In this document: one piece after another, positions 61,699 to 64,000 of the stretch
How positions within the stretch are numbered: the first letter of the stretch is position 1
Layout: each line of letters begins with the position of its first letter
Source of the DNA: Pseudomonas sp. CFBP 13711
Lineage (GTDB): Bacteria > Pseudomonadota > Gammaproteobacteria > Pseudomonadales > Pseudomonadaceae
DNA length: 64,000 nt
NCBI RefSeq assembly: GCF_014842265.1
Contig: NZ_JACYVI010000016.1
Coordinates: 1,364-65,363 of the forward strand
Direction: 5' to 3'
Translations under genes and position numbers: made by a program
Notes under the pieces: model-generated
Told to the model about the DNA's origin: nothing
What the model saw: the letters and a program-made list of their open reading frames with translations, nothing else
The model's database searches: none

Positions 61699-62848
61699 TC
61701 AGCTCACGGTCTTGACTGGACTAATCGGCGATCGGGCCCGCCCTCTCCTGCTCAAGCGTTTGCCCCATTCGATACCGCGCTGTTCAATGAGGCGGTAGCT
61801 GACCGCAGATATACCCACGATGATGATCAACAGCCCAAGCAGCAGAGAGTTATCAGCCACTGCGTTGTTGAAAGAAAGCATCGGGCCTGGCGCCGCAGCA
61901 GCGTAAGTGACAAAGGTGTGGCCGACGACTTTTCCTAAAAGAAGCATGGCCAGGGTGAAAGCGAACAGTACCATCGCATGGGTCATGTAGATCGAGTAGG
62001 ACAGCACGCCCAGCTTCTCGAACGGGCGAGCTTTCAGCAAGGTCGAGATCACCCCTCCCTCAAAGGAGAAAATCAACATGACCGCGCAGAACACCAGCAT
62101 CAGAGCGATCTGTTTGTGATCGATGTTACTCACCAGCACACTCACTGTGAGGCAAATCCCGACTACTTCCAGGCCAGTGTGCAGCCAGCGCGAAATGCTC
62201 TTGGTGTGGATAACCTGATAGAGGTGATAGGTCATCACCCCTGCAAAGAAACAGGACAGTCCCTGCAATGCGGGCTCCACCAGAGAGCCAAGTCCCAAGG
62301 ACAAACAGACCATAGCTACCAACGAGATTATCAGAAATATCAGCGTGGCAAGGCGTGTGGCGTGCACAAGAGTATCCCCGCGAAGATCATGTAGATGTAG
62401 TACTCGACACTGATGCTCCACGCCGGAAAGTTGAATGACTGCGGATTGAATCCCGGCCACCACGATTGCAACAGAAGCAGATTGGGGATGATTTCCTGGG
62501 GCGCGCGCTGTCCGGTGAAGCTCGGCTGATTGAACGCTATGCCAGCATGCTCTGCGGCCAGCTTCAGCACCTCCAATGCGATGGCGAGCACGAGCACGAA
62601 GACGTGCAGGGGGTACAGTCGGAAGGTACGGGTGATAAAGAACTGCCTGAACTGGTCCGTCGTTGCGAGCCGCTGTCCGTAGGTGTGGACCATGACGAAT
62701 CCGCTCAGGACAAAGAAAAAGCTCACCAATAATGAGCATTCCTGAAGAACGCCCACTCGCCGAAGCTCTGTGGAATGTGGATGTGATAGACCGCAACGCT
62801 GAGTGCGCAGATGCCCCTAAAGCCGTCCAGCACTTGGAACCTCTTCAT
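61699..62848 (-). pseudogene. Acyltransferase 3 family protein, broken by two one-base deletions
   Basis: From the ATG at 62848 (MKRFQVLDGFRGICALSVAV) the frame is a typical membrane acyltransferase 3 protein that O-acylates cell-surface or exported sugars. A missing T near 62731 (CTCATTATTGG where an extra T is expected) stops that frame at a TGA. The correct frame resumes at LLVSFFFVLSGFVMV. A missing G near 62354 (CTTGTGCACG for CTTGGTGCACG) shifts it again; the rest, VHATRLATLIFLII to the stop at 61699, is intact with its C-terminal helices. Both deletions are in short homopolymers, so sequencing error is possible. If real, the protein is not made. Confidence 0.8.
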
Positions 62849-62909
62849 CCCCAACTCCCTGTTGAATCGATACTGGATGCGTTACTCGGCGCTTTCGGTA
62901 CGCAGGTCG

Positions 62910-64000
62910 TTATGCAGTGCGCTTCCCGGTCCTCGCCCGGCGGGTTTTCAAGGTGTCCATTCCACTACCCAGAACCGTAGTCAGCCGACGGCGCCAGGCC
63001 ATAGCTGGCTTCTCGATGAAATGCCAGGAGAACACCGCTGCCACTAACGCAAGCGGGAACGCGAGAAACATCATGCTGGCGGGGCCGATACCTTTGAGCA
63101 GGTGGGCGAGCATTTCCTGAATCGGGAAGGCATAGATATAAACGCCGTATGAGTAATCACCCAGCTGGTTGTAACGGTCGACCACGGGGTGGGTTGCAAA
63201 CCCGAGGTAGAAAATCAGATACGTCCACGCCACGGTAAAGCACTCGAAGAAATACGGCGTGCGCCATGTGCAGGCGGCTAATACGGCAAAAGGCAGGAAG
63301 CCGATGAATCGATGCGCGATGTGATGACGATATCGATAGAAAGACATGCCCAGCACAAACGGTAAACTCCACCTGAAGAAAAACTCGGCACGGTGGAAGT
63401 CATTGAGCAGAGCGCTGCTCAACATCAAGCATTTGAAGGCGACGTACAGCGCCGCGTAACACAGTAGAAAGCCGGTGAACTTACGCCCTTCGCTGAAAAA
63501 GGCTAATGCGCCAAGCGTGCCGACCAGAATGTAGAGAGCGACCTCATAGAAGAGCGTCCACAGCGACCCATTGATGCCGGGCCAAGGGGTGTTCTCGAAC
63601 ACGCCTGGGAGCTGGAATTTCATGCTGAAGAGCGTCAAATTGTGGGTCAGATAACCGTATGTTTCACCTGACCGGAAATATTCCGACGCACTCAGTGTCG
63701 TAAACAACGGCCCGATCAGAAACGCGCTGAGCAGCAGCACGAGTGTCAGACCAGGGTAGATGCGCAAAAACCGAGCAGTGAAGAAATCCACCGTACTGCC
63801 GGCGCGATCACGGCTAAGCGAGATAAAAAAGCCGGAGACGCAGAAGAATGTGATTACTGCCAGTTCCCCGAGGGAAAGGCCAATCCAGTCCGAGAGCGGC
63901 TCGACCGCATCATGGCCGAGTGCGAGAGGGTAACTGTGGGAGATCAGTACCGCAGTGGCGGCAAGCATTCTGATCAGGTTGAAGTTGTTGTTTCGTCTGG
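62910..64000 (-). CDS. Acyltransferase 3 family membrane protein (partial, runs off window)
   Basis: The frame continues past the window's right edge: before MLAATAVLISHSYPL it reads FNLIRM, the start of a normal acyltransferase 3 domain with the HSYPLALG histidine segment. About ten hydrophobic helices are visible, and SRDRAGSTVDFFTARFLRIYPG is the conserved basic loop. The end is a short basic tail (LKTRRARTGKRTA). This family transfers acetyl or other acyl groups onto lipopolysaccharide O-antigen, exopolysaccharide or peptidoglycan; the acceptor is unknown. It lies upstream of the broken acyltransferase on the same strand, so the two may have formed a pair. Confidence 0.88.
   Translation of the reverse strand, partial: RRNNNFNLIRMLAATAVLISHSYPLALGHDAVEPLSDWIGLSLGELAVITFFCVSGFFISLSRDRAGSTVDFFTARFLRIYPGLTLVLLLSAFLIGPLFTTLSASEYFRSGETYGYLTHNLTLFSMKFQLPGVFENTPWPGINGSLWTLFYEVALYILVGTLGALAFFSEGRKFTGFLLCYAALYVAFKCLMLSSALLNDFHRAEFFFRWSLPFVLGMSFYRYRHHIAHRFIGFLPFAVLAACTWRTPYFFECFTVAWTYLIFYLGFATHPVVDRYNQLGDYSYGVYIYAFPIQEMLAHLLKGIGPASMMFLAFPLALVAAVFSWHFIEKPAMAWRRRLTTVLGSGMDTLKTRRARTGKRTA

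Noticed and set aside
1..64000. CRISPR array, tRNA, rRNA or prophage structural genes
   Set aside because: I looked for regularly spaced repeats, cloverleaf ends, rRNA sequence and phage head/tail genes on both strands and saw none.

Overview
This window is chromosomal DNA from a Pseudomonas species and spans the replication origin. The right part holds the conserved Pseudomonas origin block in its usual order. On the minus strand it reads rpmH-rnpA-yidD-yidC, mnmE, mnmG-rsmG-parA-parB, atpI-atpBEFHAGDC, glmU, a DeoR-type regulator and glmS. On the plus strand it reads dnaA-dnaN-recF-gyrB. A DnaA-box cluster (54836-55419) separates rpmH from dnaA. A second cluster lies between mnmE and mnmG, and two perfect parS sites lie inside recF. 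A LOV-domain hybrid kinase of about 530 residues, as known in P. syringae, and the gene content suggest the fluorescens/syringae lineage, but species cannot be fixed by eye.

Left part (0-34 kb), accessory and signalling genes. 0-12 kb: the end of a TonB-dependent receptor, a diguanylate cyclase, two chemoreceptors, an ion-transport group (CPA1 antiporter, DUF2254 membrane protein, NhaA) and a PAS histidine kinase. 12.4-13.4 kb: a frameshifted tyrosine integrase. 13.5-18 kb: a visibly AT-rich stretch with an AraC regulator, an unknown protein, a dCache chemoreceptor and a small Cys/His protein. 18.2-21.8 kb: a C4-dicarboxylate symporter, a tartrate/D-malate dehydrogenase and a divergent LysR regulator, which look like one catabolic unit. 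22.5-25.9 kb: a light-sensing group of GAF kinase, single-domain response regulator and LOV hybrid kinase. 26-27.7 kb: a zinc-ribbon protein, a second truncated integrase, a truncated gene and a small HTH gene with two matching operator-like palindromes. The segment from 22.3 to 27.9 kb is bracketed by two direct copies of a 55-bp hairpin-plus-palindrome element.

28-34.6 kb: a periplasmic copper amine oxidase with a divergent AraC/EutR-like regulator, then small orphan genes, an integrase remnant and a decayed gene up to the 3' end of glmS. That position is the usual Tn7 attachment site, and a possible relic transposon end lies 28 bp from the glmS stop. Downstream of gyrB are two acyltransferase genes, one broken by two single-base deletions and one running off the window.

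The core genes form a normal replication, segregation, ATP synthesis, tRNA modification and cell-wall precursor block. The novelty is in the mosaic left part: a photosensory module between repeats, a self-contained HTH/operator unit, and several independent traces of site-specific recombination.
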